In this document: one piece after another, positions 1-7,783 of the stretch
Layout of the letters: every line of letters begins with the position of its first letter
How positions within the stretch are numbered: position 1 is the first letter of the stretch
NCBI GenBank assembly: GCA_002327965.1
Contig: DCVB01000054.1
Location: 1-36,338, forward strand
DNA: 36,338 nt
Origin: Candidatus Aminicenantes bacterium UBA2199
GTDB lineage: Bacteria > Acidobacteriota > Aminicenantia > UBA2199
Reading direction: 5' to 3'
The notes under the pieces: model-generated
The model's database searches: none
Told to the model about the DNA's origin: nothing
Seen by the model: the letters and a program-made list of their open reading frames with translations, nothing else
Position numbers and translations under genes: made by a program

Positions 1-290
1 ACGATTTATTTTGGACAGCAGTGCACTAACACTAACACTTTTTTAGGAATTTGGTGCTTGTGATTTGGGATTTAAGTCTTCCGATTGCTTCTTTTCTTAC
101 CGTCGACCGTCCACCGTCTACCGTTAACCGATTTCATCTATCCTCTCGTTATGCGTTATGTGTTATGCGTGATGCGTGATGAGAAAGAACAAGAATGACT
201 CCGATCTTCGACTATCACTATCACTACCACTAATGCCCGTAAGGCCTCTTGCTGACACTGTCACTGACACTGACACTGACACTGCAAGCC
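1..290. repeat. Mosaic of degenerate short tandem repeats
   Basis: This non-coding spacer lies 3' of the response-regulator gene. From left to right it holds a 6-bp CACTAA array (24-39), a TTGG-type heptamer array (45-75), the linker AGTCTTCCGATTGCTTC, a CCGTCTA-type heptamer array (98-131), a GTTATGC-type heptamer array (149-184), a 6-bp CACTAT/CACTAC array (213-233) and a CTGACA array (250-285). The 45-131 block is one copy of a composite element also seen at 4334-4525 (inverted), 18943-19050, 19672-19763 and 26951-27066. I see no gene in it. Confidence 0.8.
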
Positions 291-935
291 TTACGTATCC
301 AATGACGTTATGCCCTCTTTGATCGCGTATTTCGTCAGCTCGGCGATGCTGTAGATGTTCAGCTTGTCCATGATGTGCTGGCGGTGGGTCTCCACCGTCT
401 TGACCGAGACCTTCAGCTGGTCGGCGATGCGCTTGGTGGTGCTGCCCTCCGCCATCAATTGCAGGATCTCCTTCTCGCGCGGGCTGAGCAGCGAGGGCTC
501 GTTCTTGCGCATGCGCTGGATGTAGTCGCGGATCATCACCCCGGAGATCATGGAGCAGAGGTAGGTGCGGCCCGACATGACCTGGCGGATGGCCTGGATC
601 AGCTCTTCATAGGAGCATTCCTTCAGCAGGTAGGCCATGGCCCCGGCCTCGAACATGCCGGCCACAAAGCGCTTGTCGGCGTGCATGGAAAGGGCGACGA
701 CCCTCGTCCCCAGGCCCTTGCCGACCAGCGAACGGGTGGCGTCGATGCCGTTGAGGTCGTCCATGGAGATGTCCATGAGCAGGATGTCGGGGCGCAGCTG
801 CTCGGCCAGGCGCAGGGCCTCGCGGCCGTTCTTGGCCTCGGCGACCACCTCCATGCCGGGCTCCTTGTCCAGCATGTTGCGCAGCCCGTCGCGCATGATC
901 TTGTGGTCGTCGGCGATGATGATCTTGATGCTCAT
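291..935 (-). CDS. NarL/LuxR-type response regulator
   Basis: A 214-residue two-component response regulator. The receiver domain spans about residues 1-125, with the acidic pair D9/D10, the phospho-acceptor D55 in LLMDIS and the conserved lysine in the LLKE segment. A C-terminal LuxR-type helix-turn-helix (about 145-205) contains LSPREKEILQLMAEG and VSVKTVETHRQHIMDKL. It should bind DNA when phosphorylated by its partner kinase. The ATG at 935 is chosen because it overlaps the kinase stop by 4 bp (ATGA), implying translational coupling, and because the receiver fold begins at once with MSIKIIIADDH. An in-frame extension further upstream lies inside the kinase gene in another frame and is not credible. 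The target genes cannot be told from the sequence. Confidence 0.95.
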   Translation of the reverse strand: MSIKIIIADDHKIMRDGLRNMLDKEPGMEVVAEAKNGREALRLAEQLRPDILLMDISMDDLNGIDATRSLVGKGLGTRVVALSMHADKRFVAGMFEAGAMAYLLKECSYEELIQAIRQVMSGRTYLCSMISGVMIRDYIQRMRKNEPSLLSPREKEILQLMAEGSTTKRIADQLKVSVKTVETHRQHIMDKLNIYSIAELTKYAIKEGITSLDT

Positions 936-3900
936 GAACCCTCCTTTCCGCCGTTCTTCGGCGCCGGAGATTCCCTCGGCACCGTCAGGGTGATCTGCGA
1001 CCCCATGCCCGGCTTGGAACGCACATCGATATTGCCGCCCAGGTATTTGAGGCGTTCGCGCATGCTGAAGAATCCGTAGCCGCTCTTGGTCTTGCGGGGA
1101 TCGAAGACGCGCGAGGCGTCGAAACCCCTGCCGTCGTCGTTGACCTGGATCCTGAGCAGGGCGCCTTCGAGCGCCAGGATGACCTTGGCCCGGCCGGCCT
1201 GGGCGTGCTTGCCCATGTTGACCAGCAGCTCGCGCACGACCTGGAACAGGATCACCTGGCGGTCGATCTCCAGAGACCCGCCGGCGGCATGGCTTTCGAA
1301 ATCGACCGGGACATGGTACTGCTCGCCGATCCACTCGGCCAGCCATTCCAGGGCCGCCTCGAAGCCCAGTTCGTACAGCACCGGCGGGCTGAGGTCGAAG
1401 ATCAGCGAGCGGGCGTCCTGGATGCTGCATTCCAGCAGCCGGCGCACGGCCGAGAGCTCGCTCTTGGCCCGCTCCGTGAATTTGCCCCTTTCCAGCGCGA
1501 CCACCTTGAGCTTGCACAGGGCCAGGTTCTGGCCGATCTGGTCGTGGAGGTCGGCGGCGAGGCGCCGCCGCTCCCGCTCCTCGACCAGGGTCAGTTCCGA
1601 GGTCAGGGCGCGCAATTGCTCCTGGTAGGCCAGCAGCCTGGCCTCGGCCTGCTTGCGCTCGCTCACGTCACGGGTGATGACCATGACGTGGCCGGGCGAT
1701 GTGCGCACATAGTCGACGACCAGCCACTTCGTCTCGCCGGTGGACTGGAAGGTGTATTGGATCTCCTCGCTCAGGGGCTTGCCGCTTTGCATCGTCGCCT
1801 TGATCTTTTTGGCCAATTCAGGCCGGTCGGCATAGAGAATGTCCACGTCGATGCCCAGGAAGTCCCGGATCTTTCCCTGGGTGATCACCTCGGCCGCCCG
1901 GTTGAACTGGCTCATCGCGATACGGCCGTCTTCCTGGTCCACCCACATGTAGGCCGGGCTGGGAATGGCGGCGAAAGTGCGGCGGAACGTCTCCTCGCTC
2001 TGGCGCAGCGCGTTTTCGGACTGCTTGCGCTCGCTGATATCGCGGCAGGTGCTCATCATCGCCGGCTGCCCGCCCCAGTCGATGCGCCGCGAGTTCACCT
2101 CGAAGGGGATCAGCGACCCGTCCTTGTGCTGGTGGAACGTCTCGAAAGTCAACTCCCCTTCCCGCATCAGCTTGTCGATGCGCTCGCGGGTATGTGGCCT
2201 GTCCCCCGGGGCATCGATCTCGGAGATGGTCAGGGCTTGCAATTCGTCGAGGGTGTAGCCGAGCCGCTCGGCGGCCAGGCGATTCGCGGCCAGGATGCGC
2301 TCGCGGGCGTCATGGATGAAGATGGAGTCGCCGGCGCTGTTGAAAAGGGTCCGGTACTTTTCCTCGCTGGCGCGCAGCGCCGCCTCGATCTTTTTGCGTT
2401 CGCTGATGTCGCGGATGACCACCAGCGAGCCGTGCCGGTCGCCGTACTGGAAACTCGAGCCGGCCAGTTCGCCGGTGAATACCGTGCCGTCCTTGCGCTT
2501 CATCAGCAGTTCGAGGCCGACCGAGCGCCGGCCCGGGTGCTGGTCGGCGCGGAAGGCCGCCAGCGCCGTGGGCACCGAGGACGCGTCGAGGAATTCGCTG
2601 AAGTTGCGGCCGACCATCTCCCCGGGGGCGTACTGGAACATGGAAAGGGCCGAGGGCGAGGCGTAGGTGATGCCCCCTTCGCCGTCGGTGATGGCGATCA
2701 GGTCGCTGGTCTGCTCGGCGATGGAGCGGAACTTCTCCTCGCTGTCGCGCAGCGCCTCCTCGGCCCGCCGGCGCTCGCTGACATCGCGGCCGATGGCGAT
2801 GATGCCGCTGGGGCTTCCCGTGTCGTCGAACAGGAAGCCGGCCGAAACGTCCAGGGGGACGGTTCGACCATCCTTCTTCCTGAAGATATATTCCGATCCC
2901 GAGGCTTTCCTGCTGGCGACGAACCGCTCCGTCCTCCTGGCCAGCAGGTCGCGGTCGAGCCCGGCGACGAAATCGTAGGTGCAGGCGCCGATCACCTCGT
3001 CGTAGAAATAGCCGCCGGCCTTGAGGAACTGCTGATTGACGATGATCAGCCGGGCATCGAGGTCCATGACGGCGATGATGTCGGGCGAGGTGTCGATCAG
3101 CGTGCGGTAGTATTTCTCGCTCTCGCGCAACGCCGCCTCGGTCTGCAGCTTGGAGATCAGCGTGCCCGCCTCCTTGCCGATCATCTCCAGGGTGTTCTTC
3201 TCCTCCGGGCTGAAGGCGCGGCGCGAGCAGCTGGCTACGCTCAGGGCACCGACCACCCGCCCCTTGGAGAGCAGGGGGACGCTGCCGGCCATGCGCCATC
3301 CCCATTGTTCCAGGAAATAGGGTTGGGTCTTCTCGGTATCGTCCAGAAAAATGGGCTCGCCGCGCCCCAGCACCTGGGAAAAGGGCAGCCGGTCGATGTC
3401 CATGTATCTTTTTTCGAGGGAGAAATCGGTCGGCGTGCCGCGGCGCGCCTTCAACTGCACGGCCTGGGTCTCGGGATCGAACATGAAGATGCCGGCATTG
3501 TCGAAGGCCAGCGGCTGGACCATGCAGTCGAGGATCACCTCCAGCATCTCCACGAGCGACTCGGCCAGGTTGCCCTGGGAGATGATGCAGTTGAGGATCT
3601 CGATCTGCTGGCTGCGGGCGCGCTGGGCCTCCTCGGCCAGCTTCTCCTGGGTGATGTCCTCGACCGTGCCCTCGAAAAAGATCTGGCCGTCATCGCCGCG
3701 GATGAGCTTGGCGTTCTCGCGGACCTGGATCAGGGCACCGTCCTTTCTTTTCCAGCCGGCCTCAAGGCCCTTGATCTCGCCCTCGCGCTCCAGGAGGCGG
3801 ATGAAGCTGCTCCGCTCGTAGCCGGGCTCGAAGCCGTTCTGCTCCAGGTTGCGCGTCGCCAGCTCGGCGAAGGAGGCGTAGCCCAGCATCTGGACCAGGG

Positions 3901-4186
3901 CGGGGTTGGCGTCGACGATGCGCCCGTCGGGGGTGGTGCGGTAGATGCCGATGGGCACGTTCTCGAAGAGGTGGCGGTAGCGCTCCTCGCTATCCGCCAG
4001 GGCTTTCTTGACCTTTTTATAGCGCCCGACGTCGACGACGACCAGCTCGCGCGTGTGCTCCTTCTCGTCCAGCCCCGCGGTCGCCGCCTTGTCGCCGGCC
4101 TTGCTCGCTTCCAGGGCCTTTTTCACCTTGCGGTAGCGCTCGGCGTCGACGACGATCAGTTCATCCGACTTCTCTTTCTTGGCCAT
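932..4186 (-). CDS. Soluble multi-PAS/GAF sensor histidine kinase (NarX/UhpB-type HisKA_3)
   Basis: A 1084-residue kinase with no membrane segment, so probably cytoplasmic. Residues 9-28 and 47-66 are near-identical copies of a 20-residue helix (EL(I/V)VVD...RY(R/K)KVKKAL). Then come a PAS domain (about 68-185), a GAF domain (about 200-350) and four further PAS modules (about 357-475, 483-600, 607-722, 730-848), each ending in a PAC-like DI/DVSER(K/R) motif. The dimerisation/phospho-acceptor helix has H881 in AADLHDQIGQNLA, typical of HisKA_3. The ATPase domain shows an N-box (ELLVNMGKHA), G1 DDGRGF (1017-1022) and GYGFFSMRERL. It should phosphorylate the NarL-type regulator encoded just downstream with a 4-bp overlap. 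The repeated PAS domains suggest several ligand or redox inputs, but no cofactor can be assigned. Confidence 0.95.
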   Translation of the reverse strand: MAKKEKSDELIVVDAERYRKVKKALEASKAGDKAATAGLDEKEHTRELVVVDVGRYKKVKKALADSEERYRHLFENVPIGIYRTTPDGRIVDANPALVQMLGYASFAELATRNLEQNGFEPGYERSSFIRLLEREGEIKGLEAGWKRKDGALIQVRENAKLIRGDDGQIFFEGTVEDITQEKLAEEAQRARSQQIEILNCIISQGNLAESLVEMLEVILDCMVQPLAFDNAGIFMFDPETQAVQLKARRGTPTDFSLEKRYMDIDRLPFSQVLGRGEPIFLDDTEKTQPYFLEQWGWRMAGSVPLLSKGRVVGALSVASCSRRAFSPEEKNTLEMIGKEAGTLISKLQTEAALRESEKYYRTLIDTSPDIIAVMDLDARLIIVNQQFLKAGGYFYDEVIGACTYDFVAGLDRDLLARRTERFVASRKASGSEYIFRKKDGRTVPLDVSAGFLFDDTGSPSGIIAIGRDVSERRRAEEALRDSEEKFRSIAEQTSDLIAITDGEGGITYASPSALSMFQYAPGEMVGRNFSEFLDASSVPTALAAFRADQHPGRRSVGLELLMKRKDGTVFTGELAGSSFQYGDRHGSLVVIRDISERKKIEAALRASEEKYRTLFNSAGDSIFIHDARERILAANRLAAERLGYTLDELQALTISEIDAPGDRPHTRERIDKLMREGELTFETFHQHKDGSLIPFEVNSRRIDWGGQPAMMSTCRDISERKQSENALRQSEETFRRTFAAIPSPAYMWVDQEDGRIAMSQFNRAAEVITQGKIRDFLGIDVDILYADRPELAKKIKATMQSGKPLSEEIQYTFQSTGETKWLVVDYVRTSPGHVMVITRDVSERKQAEARLLAYQEQLRALTSELTLVEERERRRLAADLHDQIGQNLALCKLKVVALERGKFTERAKSELSAVRRLLECSIQDARSLIFDLSPPVLYELGFEAALEWLAEWIGEQYHVPVDFESHAAGGSLEIDRQVILFQVVRELLVNMGKHAQAGRAKVILALEGALLRIQVNDDGRGFDASRVFDPRKTKSGYGFFSMRERLKYLGGNIDVRSKPGMGSQITLTVPRESPAPKNGGKEGS

Positions 4187-4215
4187 TGCGGCGCTGCTTT
4201 GCTCCCTATAGAGCC

Positions 4216-4244
4216 ATGGTAGCCAGAAGGGCCGGGTTTGTCAA
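4216..4244 (-). promoter_or_regulatory. Predicted sigma70 promoter of the kinase-regulator operon
   Basis: On the minus strand TTGACA (4244-4239) is separated by exactly 17 nt from TACCAT (4221-4216). The predicted transcription start falls about 25 nt before the ATG at 4186. The -35 box is perfect and the -10 box matches 4 of 6 positions. Confidence 0.6.
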
Positions 4245-4333
4245 GAACAGGCGATATCAGTGACAGTGGGGCAATACAAAGACAAGTGTTAGTGTTAGCA
4301 GGAGATCAGATTGAACTCAAATGGCAGTAATTG

Positions 4334-4525
4334 AAATCGGTTTACGGTTTACGGTAGACGATTAACGGGAAGAAAAGAAGCAATAGGAAGACTAAAATCC
4401 CAAGCACCAAATCCCAAACAAATTCCAAATTCCAATTTTCAAAATCAAGCCCCTTCCGGTGGCCTTTCTACGTGAAGTGCTTTATCTTATTTGCATTAGG
4501 CTTGTACTTGGAATGTCATCTCCTT
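4334..4525 (-). repeat. Inverted copy of the composite heptamer element
   Basis: Read on the minus strand this block has the same order as 26858-27066: a GATGACATTCCAAG-like segment, a diverged form of the GCCATTCACGGAA..GGCGCTGAAGGGGCTT core, TTGG-type heptamers, the linker AGTCTTCCTATTGCTTC and CCGTAAA-type heptamers ending in ACCGATTTC. It is the only full copy in this orientation. The flanks (4187-4333) hold only the kinase promoter and a TGTTAG hexamer patch. Confidence 0.75.
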
Positions 4526-4529
4526 TCTT

Positions 4530-4594
4530 CCTCTGTCCTCTGACTTCTGTTCTCTGTCTTCTGCCCTCTAACCTCTAACCCCTAACCCCTGACC
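4530..4594. repeat. CTCTGTC/CTCTAAC degenerate heptamer array
   Basis: Nine consecutive units of a 7-bp motif drift gradually: CTCTGTC, CTCTGAC, TTCTGTT, CTCTGTC, TTCTGCC, CTCTAAC, CTCTAAC, CCCTAAC, CCCTGAC. The array lies just upstream of the tRNA promoter. A short related patch in the opposite sense is at 12154-12180. Confidence 0.8.
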
Positions 4595-4616
4595 TTTCCC
4601 CTCCCTCTTCCCTGAG

Positions 4617-4645
4617 TTGATTTTCCCCTTTTTTTATGTTATATT
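4617..4645 (+). promoter_or_regulatory. Predicted promoter of tRNA-Ala
   Basis: TTGATT (4617-4622), 17 nt, TATATT (4640-4645). The expected start at about 4652 lies 4 nt before the mature tRNA 5' end, so the leader would be very short. Confidence 0.65.
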
Positions 4646-4655
4646 GTCATCTCGT

Positions 4656-4729
<74 letters not shown>

Positions 4730-4749
4730 CTTGTTCTTCCTCTGTAATC

Positions 4750-4766
4750 AACCCATTCCGGGTTTT
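4750..4766 (+). terminator. Possible weak terminator of tRNA-Ala
   Basis: AACCC / GGGTT stem with loop ATTCC, ending in TTTT. The stem is only 5 bp, so this is tentative. Confidence 0.35.
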
Positions 4767-4824
4767 CCTTAAAATCGTGATGATGGTCTATTTTGGCCAT
4801 TGGTTGAAAACATGGCCACAGAAT

Positions 4825-4910
4825 GGACACGATCAACCCGAGCATTGGCTCGTGTCCACGGCATGGACACGTTTTATTTATATGTCCACTTATTACTTTA
4901 TTTTGGACAT
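4825..4910. promoter_or_regulatory. Cluster of GGACA/TGTCC motifs and palindromes 3' of the first fic gene
   Basis: Five GGACA or TGTCC pentamers lie at 4825, 4853, 4865, 4883 and 4905. Two pairs form inverted repeats: CGTGTCCA (4851-4858) with TGGACACG (4864-4871) around a 5-nt centre, and ATGTCCA (4882-4888) with TGGACAT (4904-4910) around 15 nt. The same ATGTCCA motif sits on the fic promoter at 6061-6067. A role as binding sites for a regulator, possibly the Fic protein's own winged helix, is inference; the first palindrome could also act as a transcript-end hairpin. Confidence 0.5.
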
Positions 4911-4941
4911 GTTATCCGGTCGTGCCCGGGACGGGGACGTG

Positions 4942-6024
4942 TCATTTTGAGAGTAAATTGTAGAGTTTCACGTTTAAATAAAGCGTTTCCTTGCCGATCT
5001 TCTTGGATTTTAGAATGCTGATCTTTTCCAACTCTTTCAGGTATTCGGCGGCCGTTTTTCTTTCCGCGATTTTTGCTTCGACCAAGAACTTCGCCTTGGT
5101 GTAGGGTTGGCGGAAAATAGTTTCCATGAGTTCCTTGCTGTATACTCGGGAAGGAAGTTTTTCCTTGGCGATTTCCATCGTTTTGTCCATCAGTTCCCTG
5201 ATCTGAAGAATGCGCTCCCGAGTGAACGCAGCCGTTGCCTCGACTGCATCCAGCATGAACAGGATCCACGGCTCCCACCGAGCTTTCCCGGTTACGCCAA
5301 GCAACAGGTTATAGTATTCCGATTTCGCCTGGATGATCGCCCGGCTCAGATAGAGAACAGGCAGTTCGAGAAGACCCGTCTGGACAAGATAAAGAATATT
5401 GATAATGCGTCCGGCACGGCCATTGCCGTCAAAGAAAGGGTGGATGGCTTCAAATTGATAATGGATCAGTGCCAGCTTGATGAGCGGGTCCACGGGAGTG
5501 TCACCATGGATAAAGTTCTCCAGGTCGCGAAGCTTATTGCGGATGAGCGACTCCCCTTCCGGAGGAGTATAGACGATCCTGCCAGACGCCGGGTTTCCAA
5601 TGACCGTGCCGGGAAGATTACGGATCCCCCTGGCATCCTGCTTGATTGTCTGGACGATGTGGATGAACAGATTCGTGGACAAAGGCGTCTTTTTCAACCG
5701 GGCAAAGCCTTCCCATAACGCCTGCCGATACCTCAGCACCTCCTTGGTGGCAGCATCGAACTTGCCGGATTCAGCTGTAAATGCGCGGAACAAGGCGTCA
5801 TTCGTCGTAACGACATTCTCGATCTCGGAACTGGACTTTGCTTCCTGCAGGGTAATGGAATTGACAAGCATGGATTGATTGGGGATCGAAGTTCCCAATC
5901 CTTTCAATTCGGCCAGTGTTCGTGCGGCAGAGGCTAGCTTGCGCAGGACCGGTTTCGTTTCGATGTCTTGCCGGGGTGGGAGGGGCGGCAAATCATTGAA
6001 TGGCCGGTGTGGATCAAAAATCAT
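4942..6024 (-). CDS. Fic family protein (class II, wHTH C-terminus)
   Basis: A 360-residue Fic protein, a likely AMP-transferase of unknown target. The full Fic active-site motif HPFFDGNGRAGR is at 195-206, with the catalytic H195 and the nucleotide-binding loop intact. An N-terminal autoinhibitory helix carries the (S/T)xxxE(G/N) motif as S65-SEI-E69-N70, which defines class II. The C-terminal third (about 270-360) looks like a winged helix (YTKAKFLVEAKIAERKTAAEYLKELEKISILKSKK). The ATG at 6024 follows GAGGAG at 8 nt spacing. A second, different Fic gene lies at 31400-32590, and both have GGACA motifs nearby. There is no antitoxin-like partner; inhibition is built in. Confidence 0.93.
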   Translation of the reverse strand: MIFDPHRPFNDLPPLPPRQDIETKPVLRKLASAARTLAELKGLGTSIPNQSMLVNSITLQEAKSSSEIENVVTTNDALFRAFTAESGKFDAATKEVLRYRQALWEGFARLKKTPLSTNLFIHIVQTIKQDARGIRNLPGTVIGNPASGRIVYTPPEGESLIRNKLRDLENFIHGDTPVDPLIKLALIHYQFEAIHPFFDGNGRAGRIINILYLVQTGLLELPVLYLSRAIIQAKSEYYNLLLGVTGKARWEPWILFMLDAVEATAAFTRERILQIRELMDKTMEIAKEKLPSRVYSKELMETIFRQPYTKAKFLVEAKIAERKTAAEYLKELEKISILKSKKIGKETLYLNVKLYNLLSK

Positions 6025-6060
6025 CGCTGACTCCTCAACATTCGTTTTCTCAAAATCTTT

Positions 6061-6096
6061 TGGACATATTGTAAAATTCTAACAAGAAGATAGCAA
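6061..6096 (-). promoter_or_regulatory. Predicted promoter of the first fic gene with overlapping ATGTCCA site
   Basis: On the minus strand TTGCTA (6096-6091), 17 nt, TACAAT (6073-6068). An ATGTCCA motif (6067-6061) follows directly, covering the expected transcription start, a position typical of a repressor operator. A 37-nt leader then leads to the ATG at 6024. Confidence 0.6.
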
Positions 6097-6157
6097 AAAA
6101 ATCGCCCTATATCAACGCATGGAACATTGTAAATAAATATAAGTCATCTTTAAGCCA

Positions 6158-6210
6158 ATTACACCAATTACACCACAAATATTGGATATTCCATCTCCGC
6201 GTGGTGTAAT
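6158..6210. repeat. Inverted repeat ATTACACCAC / GTGGTGTAAT
   Basis: A perfect 10-bp inverted repeat (6167-6176 and 6201-6210) encloses 24 nt, and the left arm is preceded by a second ATTACACC copy 9 bp upstream. It lies between the fic promoter and the HD-domain gene and could be a hairpin or operator. A matching GGTGTAAT occurs in the leader of the second fic gene (about 32612-32619). Confidence 0.45.
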
Positions 6211-6288
6211 GGTTCAACGCCAGTCCTCTCCGGGAATTCGCCAGCATCAGTAGCCCCATCAGTGACCTTCTTCACAATTCTGCGATGA

Positions 6289-6801
6289 TCAACCCCGGAA
6301 TGTTTTTGCAGAATGCAATCGCAGCCACTCCCTGGCATATGGGGTGGACATCAATGCCATGTCGGGCCTGGTGCCGACCCGCGGCAGGTCCAGGCGGTCG
6401 GCGTCCCAGCAGACGCCGATCGTCGGGTCGTCGCTCACCTGCCCGCCGTTGTGATGGGTCATGGCGTACTTAAGCGTCGCCAGCTGCCCGGGGTTCAGGC
6501 CCAGCACTCCCCTGTCGTGCAGCTCCTGGGCGAACTTTGCGGCCCGGGCACCGTGCTCCGGGTCGCTTCCTTCGTTCTGCCGCTTGCAGTCGTGCAGCAG
6601 GGCGAACAGCCTGGCGACCTCCATGTCGCATCCCGGGGTATGCTCTCCGAGCATGACCGCGTTCTTCTCCACTTGCAGCCAGTGCGTGGGGCCATGCTGG
6701 GTCCAGGAAGAATTCAGGACAAAGACTTTTTTGGCTTCGGCCAGAATAATAGATAAATTGGGCGAGCTAGTAGTTTTTGTGTTAGTGTTAGAAGCGAGCA
6801 T
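6289..6801 (-). CDS. HD-domain metal-dependent phosphohydrolase-like protein
   Basis: About 170 residues. Metal-ligand motifs of the HD superfamily are visible: HGPTHW (H36/H40), the LLHD pair (H70-D71), a mid-chain HH pair in MTHHNGG and the late aspartate in CWDADRLDLPR. The substrate is unknown; relatives act on nucleotides or other phosphate esters. The start is uncertain: ATG 6801 or GTG 6822 are in frame, but the first 16 codons (LASNTNTKTTSS) are the translation of a spacer-type AACACTAACAC repeat, so the true folded protein begins near SIILAEAKKVF. No strong ribosome site precedes either start. It stands alone on the minus strand downstream of the secreted NTF2-like gene. Confidence 0.85.
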   Translation of the reverse strand: MLASNTNTKTTSSPNLSIILAEAKKVFVLNSSWTQHGPTHWLQVEKNAVMLGEHTPGCDMEVARLFALLHDCKRQNEGSDPEHGARAAKFAQELHDRGVLGLNPGQLATLKYAMTHHNGGQVSDDPTIGVCWDADRLDLPRVGTRPDMALMSTPYAREWLRLHSAKTFRG

Positions 6802-6820
6802 TGGGTTGATCTCTTTCTTC

Positions 6821-6860
6821 ACTTTTGCCTTTTTCCTTTTGCCTTTTGCCTTTTTCTTTC
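6821..6860. repeat. TTTTGCC/TTTTTCC degenerate heptamer array
   Basis: Units TTTTGCC, TTTTTCC, TTTTGCC, TTTTGCC, TTTTTCT follow one another at 7 bp. This is the reverse complement of the GGCAAAA family found at 24286-24315 and 26590-26850. It lies just 5' of the HD-domain gene. Confidence 0.75.
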
Positions 6861-7004
6861 AAGTCTCCTTTCCTCATGTATACCTCACCGCTCCCCTTCC
6901 GTCCAGCCCAGTTTGATTATCTTTGCTTGACTTTGTGACTTTGGAAAGAATGGAGACGGAAGCCAATAGGGACGGAGGATTAATTTTTTACTTTTCGCTG
7001 AAGC

Positions 7005-7448
7005 CTAATGACTGGTATAGATCTTGTTGACGATCTTCCAGCCCGCGGCGAAGCGCATGAGGGAGAGGTAGTCGGTATAGACGTGCTTGTCGCCGACCAA
7101 AAATTTCACCTTGGCCACGGCCGCGTTGCCGGTGATGTCGATGAGCGGGAGCTCCATGTTCACCCGGTTCGCCGGAGGGAACTTGCCGGCCGCCTTCTTC
7201 GCCTCGGTCATTTTGATCCAGTCGGCGATGGGCAGGATGGTCAGGGCGTCGTCCTTGATCCCCAGCAGGCGGAACTCGGGATGAAAGCCTTTCTTGACCA
7301 GCTCGACGTCGCCGACGTTGCATAGCCCGTCGCGATAGGCGCTCAAAATGACCGCCTGGATGGCCGCTTCGTCATCCGCTTGCGGCGCCGCCCACATGCC
7401 CCCACAGATCAGCATCACGACAAAAACGATACCGGCGATTTTCTTCAT
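7005..7448 (-). CDS. Secreted NTF2-like / lumazine-binding-like protein
   Basis: A 147-residue protein with a signal peptide (about 1-20: KK, hydrophobic core, WAAPQA). The mature part has the SnoaL/NTF2-like cone-fold pattern: an N-terminal helix (DDEAAIQAVILSAYRDGLCNVGDVELVKKGFHPEFRLL) and the strand pair VNMELPLIDITGNAAVAKVKFLVGDKHVYTDYLSLMRFAAGWKIVNKIY. This matches the small putative lumazine-binding/NTF2-like family often annotated as lacking a known reaction. The start ATG 7448 is preceded by GGGAGG at 5 nt. It has its own predicted promoter. Function is unknown; the periplasmic location is inferred. Confidence 0.85.
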   Translation of the reverse strand: MKKIAGIVFVVMLICGGMWAAPQADDEAAIQAVILSAYRDGLCNVGDVELVKKGFHPEFRLLGIKDDALTILPIADWIKMTEAKKAAGKFPPANRVNMELPLIDITGNAAVAKVKFLVGDKHVYTDYLSLMRFAAGWKIVNKIYTSH

Positions 7449-7486
7449 TGCGTCCTCCCGGGATTGAAGCGATCGAAACGGACTCC

Positions 7487-7516
7487 ATCATAGACCCCGG
7501 CCGGCCGCGGTGTCAA
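7487..7516 (-). promoter_or_regulatory. Predicted promoter of the NTF2-like gene
   Basis: On the minus strand TTGACA (7516-7511), 18 nt, TATGAT (7492-7487); about 35 nt leader to the ATG at 7448. Confidence 0.6.
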
Positions 7517-7542
7517 GCCGATCGTCCTTGTCATTTGGGGAC

Positions 7543-7667
7543 AGCGTTCTTTTTCTGCGCAACTCGATTTTTTACATTGCTTGCATGCCGCTGCATCGAT
7601 CCCCGCGAGTTCATCCTGACGCCGCAAAGCCGGGCAGCCCAGTGCCCCAAAAATCCCATTTGCAGGC
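7543..7667 (+). repeat. ~125-bp dispersed repeat, copy 1
   Basis: This aligns over its full length with 12205-12329, 13369-13494 and 15215-15339. Shared blocks are the T-run flanked by complementary GCG/CGC, CAACTC.ATTTTTT, CATGCCG, ATCGA.CCC, GAGTT..TCCTGACG, CGGGCAGCC and CAAAAATCCCATT. No open frame is shared by all copies. The rest of the 7449-7783 spacer holds only the promoter of the NTF2-like gene. Confidence 0.8.
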
Positions 7668-7783
7668 ATTAGCTCAGGTTTTGAAATAACGGTTTTAATA
7701 ATGCAAGTTTGAAAAAAAAACCATAAAAAGGTTTTCCTGAAGATCGATCTGATAATTCAAGACCTGAACCCGATTCTCCCGCC

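Noticed and set aside
1205..4222. A 1005-codon open frame on the plus strand, opposite the kinase gene
   Set aside because: It is a mirror of the GC-rich kinase codons, rich in G/A/D/Q/H/L low-complexity with no domain, while the minus frame shows clear PAS, GAF and kinase motifs.
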